DNA from: Bacteroidetes bacterium GWF2_41_31
GTDB taxonomy: Bacteria > Bacteroidota > Bacteroidia > Bacteroidales > F082
Assembly (NCBI GenBank): GCA_001769215.1
Contig: MEOL01000028.1
Location: 1-64,000, forward strand
Reading direction: 5' to 3'
DNA: 64,000 bases
Part shown: positions 1-8,455 of the stretch, one piece after another
Layout of the letters: each line of letters opens with the position of its first letter
Position numbering within the stretch: position 1 is the stretch's first letter
The notes under the pieces: generated by a model
Databases searched by the model: none
The model's input: the letters and a program-made list of their open reading frames with translations, nothing else
Told to the model about the DNA's origin: nothing
Translations under genes and position numbers: made by a program

Positions 1-1
1 C

Positions 2-121
2 AGCCATGAGATATCACTGATCTTCGAGTTCGACGACATAGGCCTGGTGAACAAAGACCGGGACTCGTTCATGGGCAACAAACCCAGGAGCTATAGCCCC
101 ATAGAGTGTTCGCCGTTTTAA
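2..121 (+). CDS. C-terminal fragment of an outer-membrane protein, possibly PorP/SprF-like
   Basis: An open frame enters from the left edge and ends in TAA at 119-121, giving about 39 residues. The segment HEISLIFEFDD looks like a terminal beta strand of an outer-membrane barrel, and the tail ends in PIECSPF. Short tails of this kind, with a late Cys-Pro-Phe, occur in Bacteroidota type IX secretion accessory proteins of the PorP/SprF family, but the fragment is too short to be sure. A strong terminator follows 19 nt after the stop, so this is the last gene of its transcript. It could equally be another barrel protein. Confidence 0.4.
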   Translation, partial: SHEISLIFEFDDIGLVNKDRDSFMGNKPRSYSPIECSPF

Positions 122-140
122 ACATGACCCTATTGAACGC

Positions 141-169
141 AAAAAAGCCGCTGGAGAAGCGGCTTTTTT
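141..169 (+). terminator. Intrinsic terminator, usable in both directions
   Basis: A perfect GCCGCT/AGCGGC stem with a 5-nt loop (GGAGA) is flanked by six A on the left and six T on the right, so the helix can extend into A-U pairs. It ends the transcript of the partial outer-membrane gene. The first in-frame start of the next gene (170) lies at its edge, which argues for the later start at 218. Confidence 0.85.
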
Positions 170-217
170 ATGGGAATGAAATTCCTGACAAATCGAAAAA
201 CGCCGTATAATTGCAGC

Positions 218-1108
218 ATGAAAATATTTTTCACTGTTTTTTTTCTCTTGTTTGTCATTATCATTGGCATCATCCCTTTTCGCCTGCTATATTTGATATC
301 AGATTTTGTTCGTTTAATACTTTACTACGTAGTCGGTTATCGAAGAGAAGTAGTTTATCAAAATCTTAAAGGTTGTTTCCCGAATAAAACCGAAAAGGAA
401 ATTATAACCATTGCCAAAAAAAGTTATTCCAATCTGAGCGATATTTTTATTGAAAGTTTCAAATCGTTTACTATGACGAAATCTCAATTAATCAACCGAT
501 ATACTTTCGTCAATCCTGAGGAAGTTGCTCCGTTTGAAGCTGCCGGCAAGAGTTACATCCTTGCCGCCGGACATCACGGTAACTGGGAGTGGTCAAGTGT
601 ATCGGCAGGTCTGCAATTAAAAAACCAGATGGTTGGCCTTTATAAACCGCTGAGCAATAAGTACCTTGATGCGATTATTAAAAGGAGTCGTGGGCGTACA
701 AGAACTACACTGGCCTCCATATATGAAACCCACAAAATATTTTCGGCTTACAGTGATCAAAAAGCTGCCTTTATGATGGCTGGAGATCAAAACCCCGGCA
801 ATATTAAAAAATCGATTTGGGTAAATTTCATGGGCAGGCCAACTGCCTTTTTGAATGGAATAGAAAGATATGCCCGGGAATATGACCTCCCTGTTGTTTT
901 TGGCGAGGCACATAGAATAAAACGGGGGATGTACACCATACACCTGACAACCCTTACCGATACTCCCAGAGAATTACCACGGGGCAAAATCACTTTGCTC
1001 TATGCCCAAAAACTTGAACAAATAATTAATGATGTACCTGAGAACTGGCTTTGGTCGCACAAACGATGGAAAATGACATTGCCTGAGGGTACCAATGTGC
1101 TTGGATAA
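218..1108 (+). CDS. Lipid A biosynthesis acyltransferase family protein (LpxL/HtrB-like)
   Basis: A 296-residue protein with an N-terminal membrane segment (about residues 2-24, very rich in Phe, Ile, Leu and Val), followed by a cytoplasmic-facing acyltransferase domain. It carries the H-x4-E catalytic motif as HHGNWE near residue 118 and a later GDQNP segment, both typical of the LpxL/HtrB/MsbB group that adds secondary acyl chains to lipid A at the inner membrane. Length fits the family (about 290-310). The start at 218 was preferred over 170 because 170 falls inside the terminator and adds 16 residues before the membrane anchor. The neighbour downstream is convergent. The family assignment is firm; which acyl position it modifies cannot be read from the sequence. 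Confidence 0.85.
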   Translation: MKIFFTVFFLLFVIIIGIIPFRLLYLISDFVRLILYYVVGYRREVVYQNLKGCFPNKTEKEIITIAKKSYSNLSDIFIESFKSFTMTKSQLINRYTFVNPEEVAPFEAAGKSYILAAGHHGNWEWSSVSAGLQLKNQMVGLYKPLSNKYLDAIIKRSRGRTRTTLASIYETHKIFSAYSDQKAAFMMAGDQNPGNIKKSIWVNFMGRPTAFLNGIERYAREYDLPVVFGEAHRIKRGMYTIHLTTLTDTPRELPRGKITLLYAQKLEQIINDVPENWLWSHKRWKMTLPEGTNVLG

Positions 1109-1177
1109 TACCGGTTAAAAATTCATTTAATTTTTCATCAACAAATACACTGACCGATGCATTGACGACATATCGGG

Positions 1178-2200
1178 TTAGTGAGGTGAGGATTCCTGAT
1201 TTAAGCTTAAAAATTGAAGAATTCTTTTGTTTACCACTTCCGATTGATCGATTGACAAGAAATGGCCGGCATTTTTTATCATACCAGTTTCAGAATGTGG
1301 CAGCAACTCCTTTGCTTTTTCAATGCTTTTCTCATTATTAATCATGTCATTATCACCAATTAACAATAAAACGGGCATGGTTAAAGATTTCAATTCATTG
1401 TCGGAGTAGGGTGTCATTTGTAAAATAAACTTGCTAAAGGTCGCTTTTTGCGTAGCAATAAAATATTGCTCAATATACGTTTTCTCTATGTTATCCACAT
1501 CAACCGACATTGTTTCCATAACACCATGTAAGCGTTTTCGTTTAGGTGCAAGTGTATAGGTTAAATTGGCTAACATTTCTGACCCCGGATTTATCCACAT
1601 AAATGTTTGTGCCGGACTTAAAAGCACGATATTCCTGATTCTGGTTTTTTGTTGCAGGGCAATATATATGGCCAGCCACCCTCCTTTTGAAGCACCTATC
1701 AATGTAAATTTCTCAAGTTTAAGTTGATCAAATATTTCATTATACCAACTCATCATTTCCATCATATCCTTAACTTCGCCTTCGATCCGCGATTTTCCAG
1801 GTTCGAGTAAATTATCTATAGCATACACCCTATGATTTTGAGAAAGTGCTGCTATATTTGGATACCACATGGTAGAACTTGCATTCAATCCATGCAATAG
1901 AACCAAGGGTTCTCCATTTCTTGGGCCACTAACAATGATATGGGCCTTACCAAAACTCGTTTTTACATTCAGTTCATGAAAAGGTGTTTTCCATAGCTTT
2001 AAAGCTGCATTATACGCCTTATAATATTCAATATCTTCAGGTTTTATCTCCTCAATATATTCACCAAACTCCTCTGTAAATTGATTCTGAAGTTCAGTTT
2101 GATTCTCTGCCTGTTGACCAATCACTTTTTGATTGCTTTTATTGTCATTTTCACAACCAATGAGAACCAACACCATGAATATTAAGGCAATATATTTCAT
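1178..2200 (-). CDS. Alpha/beta hydrolase lipoprotein
   Basis: A 340-residue protein with a lipoprotein signal (MKYIALIFMVLVLIGC, cysteine at 16), so it is probably lipidated and membrane-attached. The hydrolase core shows HGLNAS (oxyanion-hole loop), the nucleophile elbow GASKG with the catalytic Ser, an acid-bearing GDNDM segment and a C-terminal GHF with the catalytic His: a complete triad. Substrate is unknown; esterase, lipase or haloperoxidase-like relatives are all possible. The start at the MKYIA methionine was chosen because the frame extends 36 residues upstream with no signal-like character and into the neighbouring gene. It lies 17 nt behind a small barrel gene on the same strand and is probably co-transcribed with it. 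Confidence 0.8.
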   Translation of the reverse strand: MKYIALIFMVLVLIGCENDNKSNQKVIGQQAENQTELQNQFTEEFGEYIEEIKPEDIEYYKAYNAALKLWKTPFHELNVKTSFGKAHIIVSGPRNGEPLVLLHGLNASSTMWYPNIAALSQNHRVYAIDNLLEPGKSRIEGEVKDMMEMMSWYNEIFDQLKLEKFTLIGASKGGWLAIYIALQQKTRIRNIVLLSPAQTFMWINPGSEMLANLTYTLAPKRKRLHGVMETMSVDVDNIEKTYIEQYFIATQKATFSKFILQMTPYSDNELKSLTMPVLLLIGDNDMINNEKSIEKAKELLPHSETGMIKNAGHFLSIDQSEVVNKRILQFLSLNQESSPH

Positions 2201-2217
2201 AAATCTTAATTTGGTTC

Positions 2218-2733
2218 TTACAATCCAAATGTAACTCCAAACTTTAGGAAACTCAAACCTGTATACCCGACTTCGGCAAAAAGACCCATTTTTTGAGCAA
2301 ACATCCACCTTCCACCTGCAAAAATGTCAGGATGCACTTCTGTGCTGCTTCTAATATTTTCACTTTCTCCATTAATAATAATACCAGCTCCAACACCGGC
2401 ATAAGCATCAAATACATCACTATCGAATGCATGTACATGCCATGCTGCTCTTGGTCCGAAATAGAACCGGGCGAAATTTTCATTGTTACTCAAATATCCA
2501 TAAGAATAATGAGCAAATTGGAATTCCACCATCCCTCCGAACGACACGAGTCCGATATCTCCGGTTGGAATCACACCTACCTCTCCGCTAAAATTTAAAG
2601 TGGGGATATAACCAAAATTGTTTGGGCCACCTACCCCGGCATTAAACATGATGCTTCCCTTGTTAAAAACATGTTGGGCCTGCATTGTAAATACAATCGA
2701 AGTCACGAGGACAAATACAAAAAGTTTTTTCAT
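2218..2733 (-). CDS. Small outer-membrane beta-barrel protein
   Basis: A 171-residue protein starting with a clear Sec signal peptide (MKKLFVFVLVTSIVFTMQAQ, cut after Ala-Gln). The mature part has alternating hydrophobic/polar strands with many Gly and aromatic residues (for example FGPRAAWHVHAF, FAEVGYTGLSF) and ends in a strand finishing with Phe-Gly-Leu, as expected for an eight-stranded OmpW/OMP_b-brl type barrel. No catalytic motif is seen. It is the first gene of a probable two-gene unit with the hydrolase lipoprotein. Function unknown. Confidence 0.65.
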   Translation of the reverse strand: MKKLFVFVLVTSIVFTMQAQHVFNKGSIMFNAGVGGPNNFGYIPTLNFSGEVGVIPTGDIGLVSFGGMVEFQFAHYSYGYLSNNENFARFYFGPRAAWHVHAFDSDVFDAYAGVGAGIIINGESENIRSSTEVHPDIFAGGRWMFAQKMGLFAEVGYTGLSFLKFGVTFGL

Positions 2734-2771
2734 AGTTCAAATTGTTTAAGATGGTTAGTTATTTCACATCA

Positions 2772-4313
2772 TTACTTAGCGTAATTGATTGCTCTTGTTT
2801 CACGAATTACGGTAATTTTTATTTGTCCGGGATAAGTCATTTCCTCCTGGATTTTACGTGAAAGTTCATACGAAATTTTGTCAGCATCCTGATCGGTTAC
2901 CATTTCGGCTCCCACAATTACCCTCAGCTCCCTACCTGCCTGGATGGCATAAGTTTTAACAACACCAGGATAAGTCAACGCCAGGTCTTCCAGTTTTTTC
3001 AGTCGCTGGATGTAGGCTTCAACTACTTCACGACGTGCTCCGGGACGTGCGCCTGAAATGGCATCGCAAACCTGAACGATGGGGGCGATGAGTGTTTCCA
3101 TCTCAACCTCATCATGGTGCGCACCAATGGCATTACATACATCCGGTTTTTCCTTGTATTTTTCCGCGAGCTTCATACCCAAAATGGCGTGTGGTAGTTC
3201 GGCTTCATTTTCTGCAATTTTGCCAACATCATGAAGTAAACCGGCGCGTTTGGCAGTTTTTGGATTCAGGCCAAGTTCCGAAGCCATCGTGGCACTCAGA
3301 TTCGCCACTTCGATGGAGTGGGCCAACAGATTTTGTCCATAAGATGAACGATACTTCATCCGGCCAATTAATTTGATCAGTTCGTTGTGCAGATTGTGTA
3401 TTCCCAAGTCGATTACGGTACGCTTCCCCACTTCCATGATCTCCTGATCAACCTCTTTGCGGGTTTTTGTAACAACCTCTTCAATACGGGCCGGGTGGAT
3501 ACGACCATCTGCCACTAATTTCTGCAACGACAACCGCGCTACTTCCCTACGGATAGGATCGAAACCGGACAATAAAATTGCATCCGGACTGTCGTCGATG
3601 ATTATTTCAATGCCGGTCTGGGCTTCCAGTGCCCTGATATTGCGTCCTTCTCTTCCAATAATGCGTCCTTTAATTTCATCGCTGTCGATGTTAAAAACGG
3701 TGACCGTATTTTCGATGGCATGCTCGGCGGCGGTACGCTGGATAGTTTCAATTACAATTTTCTTAGCTGTACGGTTAGCCGTTAGTCTTGCTTCTTCGGT
3801 GATTTCGCGAATATGAACCATGGCCTCGGCTTGTGCCACGTTTTTCAACGATTCAATTAATTGTTCTTTAGCCTCTTTGGCCGAAAGCTGACTAATCGAC
3901 TCTAATTGTTTAACCTGTTCATCGTGCAGACGATCAAGTTCCTGTTGTCGTTTGTCGAGCACATCTTTTTGTGCTTCCACATTGCCTGTAAGCGAATCGA
4001 GGCTTCTTTGCTTACGCTGAACTTCTTCAATTTTCTGCGATAAGGTAACTTCGCGTTGATGAATGCGGTTTTCGGTTTTCTGGATCTGGTTGTTTTTCTC
4101 GTTGATGATTTTCTCGTGTTCTGTCTTTAACTGAAGAAATTTTTCTTTTGCCTGAAGGATTTTCTCTTTCTTGATGACCTCTGCTTTTTCTTTGGCTTCC
4201 TCAAGCAGAACATTCGATTTTTTTAATACTGATTTTTTTAAAATGGTACTGGTGATCAATACTCCAGTTACCAAAGCTACTGCAGCAATAGCAGCATAAA
4301 TAATTATTTCCAT
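2772..4313 (-). CDS. rny: Ribonuclease Y
   Basis: A membrane-anchored endoribonuclease that starts mRNA decay. The 513 residues match the family length (about 510-520). In order: an N-terminal membrane helix (residues 4-25), a long charged coiled coil (about 30-200, rich in Glu, Lys and Gln), a KH RNA-binding domain with the [12 protein letters not shown] loop near 215, and an HD metal-dependent phosphohydrolase domain with the LLHDVGKI motif near 360 and a later AHHDE. All key residues are present. It lies directly downstream of the 6S RNA and zapA on the same strand; the 6S RNA ends about 35 nt before the start codon. Confidence 0.97.
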   Translation of the reverse strand: MEIIIYAAIAAVALVTGVLITSTILKKSVLKKSNVLLEEAKEKAEVIKKEKILQAKEKFLQLKTEHEKIINEKNNQIQKTENRIHQREVTLSQKIEEVQRKQRSLDSLTGNVEAQKDVLDKRQQELDRLHDEQVKQLESISQLSAKEAKEQLIESLKNVAQAEAMVHIREITEEARLTANRTAKKIVIETIQRTAAEHAIENTVTVFNIDSDEIKGRIIGREGRNIRALEAQTGIEIIIDDSPDAILLSGFDPIRREVARLSLQKLVADGRIHPARIEEVVTKTRKEVDQEIMEVGKRTVIDLGIHNLHNELIKLIGRMKYRSSYGQNLLAHSIEVANLSATMASELGLNPKTAKRAGLLHDVGKIAENEAELPHAILGMKLAEKYKEKPDVCNAIGAHHDEVEMETLIAPIVQVCDAISGARPGARREVVEAYIQRLKKLEDLALTYPGVVKTYAIQAGRELRVIVGAEMVTDQDADKISYELSRKIQEEMTYPGQIKITVIRETRAINYAK

Positions 4314-4347
4314 GTCACATTTTTGTTATTGCCTGCAATTTGCCGAG

Positions 4348-4534
4348 AAAAAAAGGCCCAGCGTAATTCGGGTTAAGAAACCCCTGAAGACACGTGTGGG
4401 GCTGCCAGAAATCTCGAACGTCCAGTGTTCTCATGAAGAGAATTCCCGAAGGAATCAGGCCTGTTCTAAAATTCTTTAAGCTTATCCCCAATAGTTGAAA
4501 TGTTGAGTTTACAAACTATGAATTACGCGGGCAC
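4348..4534 (-). ncRNA. ssrS: 6S RNA (global RNA polymerase regulator)
   Basis: Read on the minus strand, the ends of this 187-nt stretch pair into a long closing stem: GCCCGCGTAATTC (4520-4532) with GAATTACGCTGGGC (4356-4369), perfect apart from one bulged base. Inside are an apical hairpin GATTCC-TTCG-GGAATT and a C-rich/G-rich internal region that can form the open-bubble flanks. The 3' end runs into a T tract (minus-strand T at 4348-4354), making a Rho-independent end. 6S RNA folds as one long irregular hairpin that mimics an open promoter and sequesters sigma-A RNA polymerase. Its place next to zapA matches the ssrS-zapA linkage known in other bacteria. I infer the identity from structure and context; no covariance search was possible. 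Confidence 0.82.
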
Positions 4535-4554
4535 TTTATATTTATAAGAACGGT

Positions 4555-4851
4555 TTACTTTTGGTTAAATTGTGCAGATAAAAGATCGTCAATCGCTAAT
4601 AATTTTTCTTTCATTTCATGTTCCCTAAACGACTTTTCTTCTTCTAAACGTATTGAATTGGCAGCGTGTTGTAAGGCGACCATAGCAAATAAATCCTGAT
4701 GGTCCTTGTATTCAAATGCTTTTGAATAGTCCCTAATGGTCTGGCTCACTTCTTCAGCTGCCTTTCTAACAACCCTTTCCTCTTCAGTAGCTATGGACAA
4801 GCTGTAAGGCCTTCCGGCAATCTGAACCTTAATATCAAGATTGGTTTTCAA
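4555..4851 (-). CDS. zapA: Cell division protein ZapA
   Basis: A 98-residue protein with the ZapA layout: an N-terminal beta-rich part (DIKVQIAGRPYSLSI, residues 5-19) and a helical C-terminal half with EEERVVRKAAEEV and DLFAMVALQHAANS, ending in a charged coil. ZapA binds FtsZ at midcell and bundles protofilaments. Size is typical (about 95-110). It follows a coiled-coil gene by 17 nt and precedes the 6S RNA on the same strand, a conserved neighbourhood. It probably shares the promoter at 5181-5188. Confidence 0.9.
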   Translation of the reverse strand: MKTNLDIKVQIAGRPYSLSIATEEERVVRKAAEEVSQTIRDYSKAFEYKDHQDLFAMVALQHAANSIRLEEEKSFREHEMKEKLLAIDDLLSAQFNQK

Positions 4852-4868
4852 ACTCTTCCATCCTTTCC

Positions 4869-5156
4869 TTATTCACTGAGTACCTCAATACATCTATCAA
4901 TTTCTGCAATCAAATCCTCTAGTTTCTCTCTACTTTCTTCAACTCCAAATTCTTTCTCAAGCGTTTTTGCAAGTGTAATTTTTACTAACTCGTTACTTTT
5001 TTCTCCCAATTCTCTTGTCAGCAAGGTCAATTGATTATCACGTTCGCCTAATTGATGCTTTAATGCTATATTTTCTTTTACAATAGATGCATTTAACTCA
5101 ATTAACTTTCTAATTTTATACTCAATTCCCGTGATTATCAGTTGCTCATTGGCCAT
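4869..5156 (-). CDS. Small coiled-coil protein upstream of zapA
   Basis: A 95-residue, almost wholly helical protein with heptad-like spacing of Leu and Ile (for example LIELNASIVKENIALKHQL) and no cysteine motifs, signal peptide or membrane segment. I do not recognise a named family with confidence. Its position as first gene of the zapA unit and its size suggest a ZapB-like or other division-associated coil, but that is inference from context. A promoter box sits about 24 nt upstream of its ATG. Confidence 0.7.
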   Translation of the reverse strand: MANEQLIITGIEYKIRKLIELNASIVKENIALKHQLGERDNQLTLLTRELGEKSNELVKITLAKTLEKEFGVEESREKLEDLIAEIDRCIEVLSE

Positions 5157-5180
5157 TGAATCAGGTTTAACTATTGGCTA

Positions 5181-5188
5181 CAAAGTTA
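5181..5188 (-). promoter_or_regulatory. TAnnTTTG promoter box for the zapA unit
   Basis: The minus strand reads TAACTTTG, an exact match to the Bacteroidota primary sigma -7 box. It lies 24 nt before the ATG of the coiled-coil gene, in the short divergent gap to the DUF2851 gene. Confidence 0.55.
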
Positions 5189-5263
5189 AACAATATTTTT
5201 TCGCTTTTGCAGCACACCAAAGATAATCCATTATTTGTTGAATCACAACATAAAGTCGATGTT

Positions 5264-6544
5264 ATGAATGAAGACTTTTTATTTTATCTCTGGAAATTTC
5301 AGTTGTTTTCATGCAATCTGTTCACTTCGGATGGGTTACAAGTTGTAGTGGTTTCGGCTGGGACACGCAATGCAGACAGTGGTCCCGATTACTTTAATGC
5401 AAAAGTTAAAATTGGCGACACGCTGTGGGCCGGAAACATTGAAATACATACCATTTCTTCAGATTGGTTCCGACATCACCACGATGAGGATGATGCTTAC
5501 GACAACATCATATTGCACGTGGTGTACGAGAACGACAAACCTGTTAAAAGAAAAAACGGGGAAGAAATTCCAACAATAGAAATTAAAGACTGTTACAACC
5601 CAGCCTTATTCGATCGCTACCGGGACTTTGTCACGACCATGAACCCCCTTCCTTGCCACAGGCATCTCCGGGAAGTGAATCATTTTACTTTAATGAGTTG
5701 GTTCGATACCCTGATCATTGAGCGATTAGAAGATAAAACCAGTGTCATCCTGCAAAATCTGTCCCGGATAAGCGAAGATTTTAATGAAGTCTTTTATCAA
5801 AAATTATGTCGGAACTTTGGATTTAAGACCAATGCAGATGCCATGGAACAACTGGCCAGATCCCTACCTCTTGGAATCGTATCCAAACACAGGGACAACC
5901 TGTTTCAGATTGAAGCCTTATTATACGGTCAGGCCGGATTGCTGTCCACCAAATTTAAAGACACCTACGCAAATCAGCTTCTGGCTGAATATCAGTTTCT
6001 TGCGGCAAAATACATGCTCACTCCCATGGATCGAAAAATATGGCGATTTATGCGGATGCGTCCGGCCAACTTTCCCACCATACGCATTGCCCAGTTTGCC
6101 GGTTTATTGAATAAATCGCCCGGTCTTATTCACAGCATGCTTGAGGTTGATAAGCTAAATCACTTGTTATCTTTATTCAATGTCAGTGCCAATGAATATT
6201 GGAACAATCATTATCACTTTGGTCAAAAAGCCAGGCCGGAAAGACATAAAAAGCTGGGAATTGCCTCCATCAGGCTGATTGTGATCAATACCATTGTACC
6301 ATTTCTGTTCATATACAACCGCTACAAGAAGGACTCTGATCCTGACAAAAAAGCGCTGGATTGGCTGGAACAGTTGCCAGCCGAGAGCAATGCGATAAGC
6401 AGGCTTTTTTCATTGTCCGGTATCGAAGCCAACAATTCACTTCAATCACAGGCGCTTATACAATTAAAGTCGAAGTATTGCGACCAGAAACGGTGCCTTG
6501 AGTGCCGTATTGGACATGAACTGTTAAAAACCGGAAATCATTAA
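5264..6544 (+). CDS. DUF2851 family protein
   Basis: A 426-residue protein of the DUF2851 family, common across Bacteroidota and of unknown function. It begins MNEDFLFYLWKFQLF and contains the typical SAGTRNADSGPDYFNAKVKI and GNIEIHTISSDW blocks near residues 25-70, then a helical C-terminal half ending with a short cluster of cysteines (CDQKRCLECRIG) that could bind a metal. The acidic/His-rich N-terminal domain has been likened to nuclease-like folds, but no activity is established. The ATG at 5264 was chosen; the frame can extend to a TTG at 5174, but those residues do not resemble the family start. Confidence 0.85.
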   Translation: MNEDFLFYLWKFQLFSCNLFTSDGLQVVVVSAGTRNADSGPDYFNAKVKIGDTLWAGNIEIHTISSDWFRHHHDEDDAYDNIILHVVYENDKPVKRKNGEEIPTIEIKDCYNPALFDRYRDFVTTMNPLPCHRHLREVNHFTLMSWFDTLIIERLEDKTSVILQNLSRISEDFNEVFYQKLCRNFGFKTNADAMEQLARSLPLGIVSKHRDNLFQIEALLYGQAGLLSTKFKDTYANQLLAEYQFLAAKYMLTPMDRKIWRFMRMRPANFPTIRIAQFAGLLNKSPGLIHSMLEVDKLNHLLSLFNVSANEYWNNHYHFGQKARPERHKKLGIASIRLIVINTIVPFLFIYNRYKKDSDPDKKALDWLEQLPAESNAISRLFSLSGIEANNSLQSQALIQLKSKYCDQKRCLECRIGHELLKTGNH

Positions 6545-6750
6545 TCCGTCTTGGTTGATTAATCTTGGTTTTAATAATCAATGCAACATCATGTCAAATT
6601 AAGCTACCAAACCTGTTTAACGACCTCATCCAAATGAAATTTAACATCGTCAAAATGATCATCCTATTTATTACCTTTGTTTTTCAATTTGACTTGTTGC
6701 TTCCGGAAAATTTAAACTTCAAATTGTTACATCTAAAATAGTCCATTGGT

Positions 6751-7764
6751 TTGAGCTACACTAGTAAAAGGGAAATAATGATAGCAGGATTATTGGTCCT
6801 GATCATACTGATAGTTGGCATTTCCGGCTACATGCTCATCGATGATTATTCCTTTGTAAGTGCAATTTACATGACAGTAATCACCATCGCCACCGTTGGC
6901 TTTGGAGAGGTTGAACCATTATCGGATGGGGGGAGATTATTTACTGTGGGATTGATTTTATCCAGTATGGTAGTGCTTGGTTATTTTATTTCGATCTTAA
7001 CGCAAAATCTGGTACACAGCCAGTTAAGTTTCTTTTATTCTGGGAATAATAAAATAAGGAGTATAAAAAAAATGGAAAATCATGTGATAGTAGTTGGTTA
7101 TGGCAGGAATGGACAACAGGTAGTTGATGAACTGTTGTCGATGGGATCAGAAGTAGTGGTGGTGGACGAAAGCCACGAAATCGTGATTAACAACATGGGG
7201 AAAACCTTCAGGTTTATTGAAGGGGATGCTACCAATGATGAAATCCTGATAAAGGCTAATATTAAGTCTGCGAAATCGCTCATCAGCACACTGCCAAATG
7301 ACGCGGACAACTTATTTGTTGTACTAACGGCCCGTTCACTTAAACATGACCTGAAGATTATTAGCCGGGCATCGAGCGACAGCACTGAGAAAAAGCTTCG
7401 TATGGCTGGTGTAGACAGCGTGGTTATGCCCGAACGCGTTGGAGGCGCCCACATGGCTACCCTTGTTACCAAACCCGACATAGTTGAATTTCTCGAACAT
7501 CTGTCGATACACAGCAACACCCCTACACAGCTCATGGAAATCATGTGCAGTAATATTCCAGCTGACATGCTTCATAAACCCATCAGCGAAATTGGCATCA
7601 GAAAAAAGTCCGGAGCCAACATCATCGGTTATAAAACGGCTTCAGGGGATGTCATTGTAAACCCATCTCCTGACACCAAAATACAGCAAAATTCCAAACT
7701 CTTTGTTCTGGGAACCATTGAACAGATTGCCAACATGAAAGAACTCCTTGAGAATAACACCTAA
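6751..7764 (+). CDS. Two-TM potassium channel with cytoplasmic RCK (TrkA-N/TrkA-C) domains
   Basis: A 337-residue ion channel. Two membrane helices (about residues 10-30 and 64-90) flank a pore loop with the selectivity filter TVGFG (in TIATVGFGE, near 48). The cytoplasmic part starts with a Rossmann TrkA-N domain (VVVGYGRNGQ near 115, ligand-binding Asp at the end of the second strand, VVVDES) and ends with a TrkA-C domain (about 255-335). The arrangement is that of Kch/MthK-type channels gated by nucleotide or ion binding. The start is a TTG at 6751; an in-frame ATG at 6778 would remove the basic N-terminal segment SKRE before the first helix, so the earlier start is preferred but not certain. 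Confidence 0.88.
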   Translation: MSYTSKREIMIAGLLVLIILIVGISGYMLIDDYSFVSAIYMTVITIATVGFGEVEPLSDGGRLFTVGLILSSMVVLGYFISILTQNLVHSQLSFFYSGNNKIRSIKKMENHVIVVGYGRNGQQVVDELLSMGSEVVVVDESHEIVINNMGKTFRFIEGDATNDEILIKANIKSAKSLISTLPNDADNLFVVLTARSLKHDLKIISRASSDSTEKKLRMAGVDSVVMPERVGGAHMATLVTKPDIVEFLEHLSIHSNTPTQLMEIMCSNIPADMLHKPISEIGIRKKSGANIIGYKTASGDVIVNPSPDTKIQQNSKLFVLGTIEQIANMKELLENNT

Positions 7765-7798
7765 TGCTCTCATTTGCTGATTATAATCTTGTGCAAAC

Positions 7799-8329
7799 AT
7801 GAAACAACTTTTTATATATATCCTATTGTTGTTTATGACCATTGCCTGCAAAAAAATCGACAAGCTCACGCATTTTTACCTGAATTATCAAACCAGGGTT
7901 AATATTGACCAAACTGACGTAACTGGAATTGCATTCGATGTGCGTTCGTCTATTATTCCCACCAATTCTGATTCAATTTTTACCGCTCAGCACACCGACG
8001 CGGATCATGTAAAGCAGATTAATTTAAAACAGGTTTCACTTTTTATTGTAAATACCGACAGCATCCCGACCGGAACCATTCAGTCCATTGAAATATATTT
8101 ATTAGGTGAAGGCAGTAGTGACAAGCTCATTGCCTGGAACAACCACATAACGGATGAAATGTACGCGCCATTTATGTTGTCAACAACCACTGATGATTTA
8201 ATTGATTATCTTAAAAAACCTCAAATCCAATATCGTATTCACGGAGAACTTTCTGGCGATCAGGTCATCAACATTTTCCTTGACTTAGAGACTCAATACT
8301 TTAGCAGTGCCATCATCGTCTCAGAGTGA
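7799..8329 (+). CDS. Hypothetical lipoprotein
   Basis: A 176-residue protein with a lipoprotein signal peptide ending in TIAC (cysteine at residue 17) followed by two lysines. The rest is beta-rich and resembles small secreted Bacteroidota proteins of unknown role; no catalytic or metal motif is seen. It lies 34 nt after the potassium channel gene on the same strand and may be co-transcribed. I do not recognise the family. Confidence 0.65.
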   Translation: MKQLFIYILLLFMTIACKKIDKLTHFYLNYQTRVNIDQTDVTGIAFDVRSSIIPTNSDSIFTAQHTDADHVKQINLKQVSLFIVNTDSIPTGTIQSIEIYLLGEGSSDKLIAWNNHITDEMYAPFMLSTTTDDLIDYLKKPQIQYRIHGELSGDQVINIFLDLETQYFSSAIIVSE

Positions 8330-8428
8330 TAAAAAGCTATGCCGCACGCCGGGGTTCTCATCTCATCAGATTTTCAGCTCAATTAGTTCAAACAGGCCAA
8401 ACAACTGCCTTCATACCTTGTTTTTTAG

Positions 8429-8436
8429 TACATTTG
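8429..8436 (+). promoter_or_regulatory. TAnnTTTG promoter box for prfA-pyrF
   Basis: TACATTTG, an exact Bacteroidota -7 box, ends 19 nt before the GTG start of prfA. It follows a 90-nt gap after the lipoprotein gene, so prfA and pyrF likely form their own transcript. Confidence 0.6.
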
Positions 8437-8455
8437 CACTCAAATTTAATTTACC

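Noticed and set aside
7098-7575. 156- and 79-codon ORFs antisense to the potassium channel gene
   Set aside because: Shadow frames under a well-conserved RCK domain; no protein-like features.
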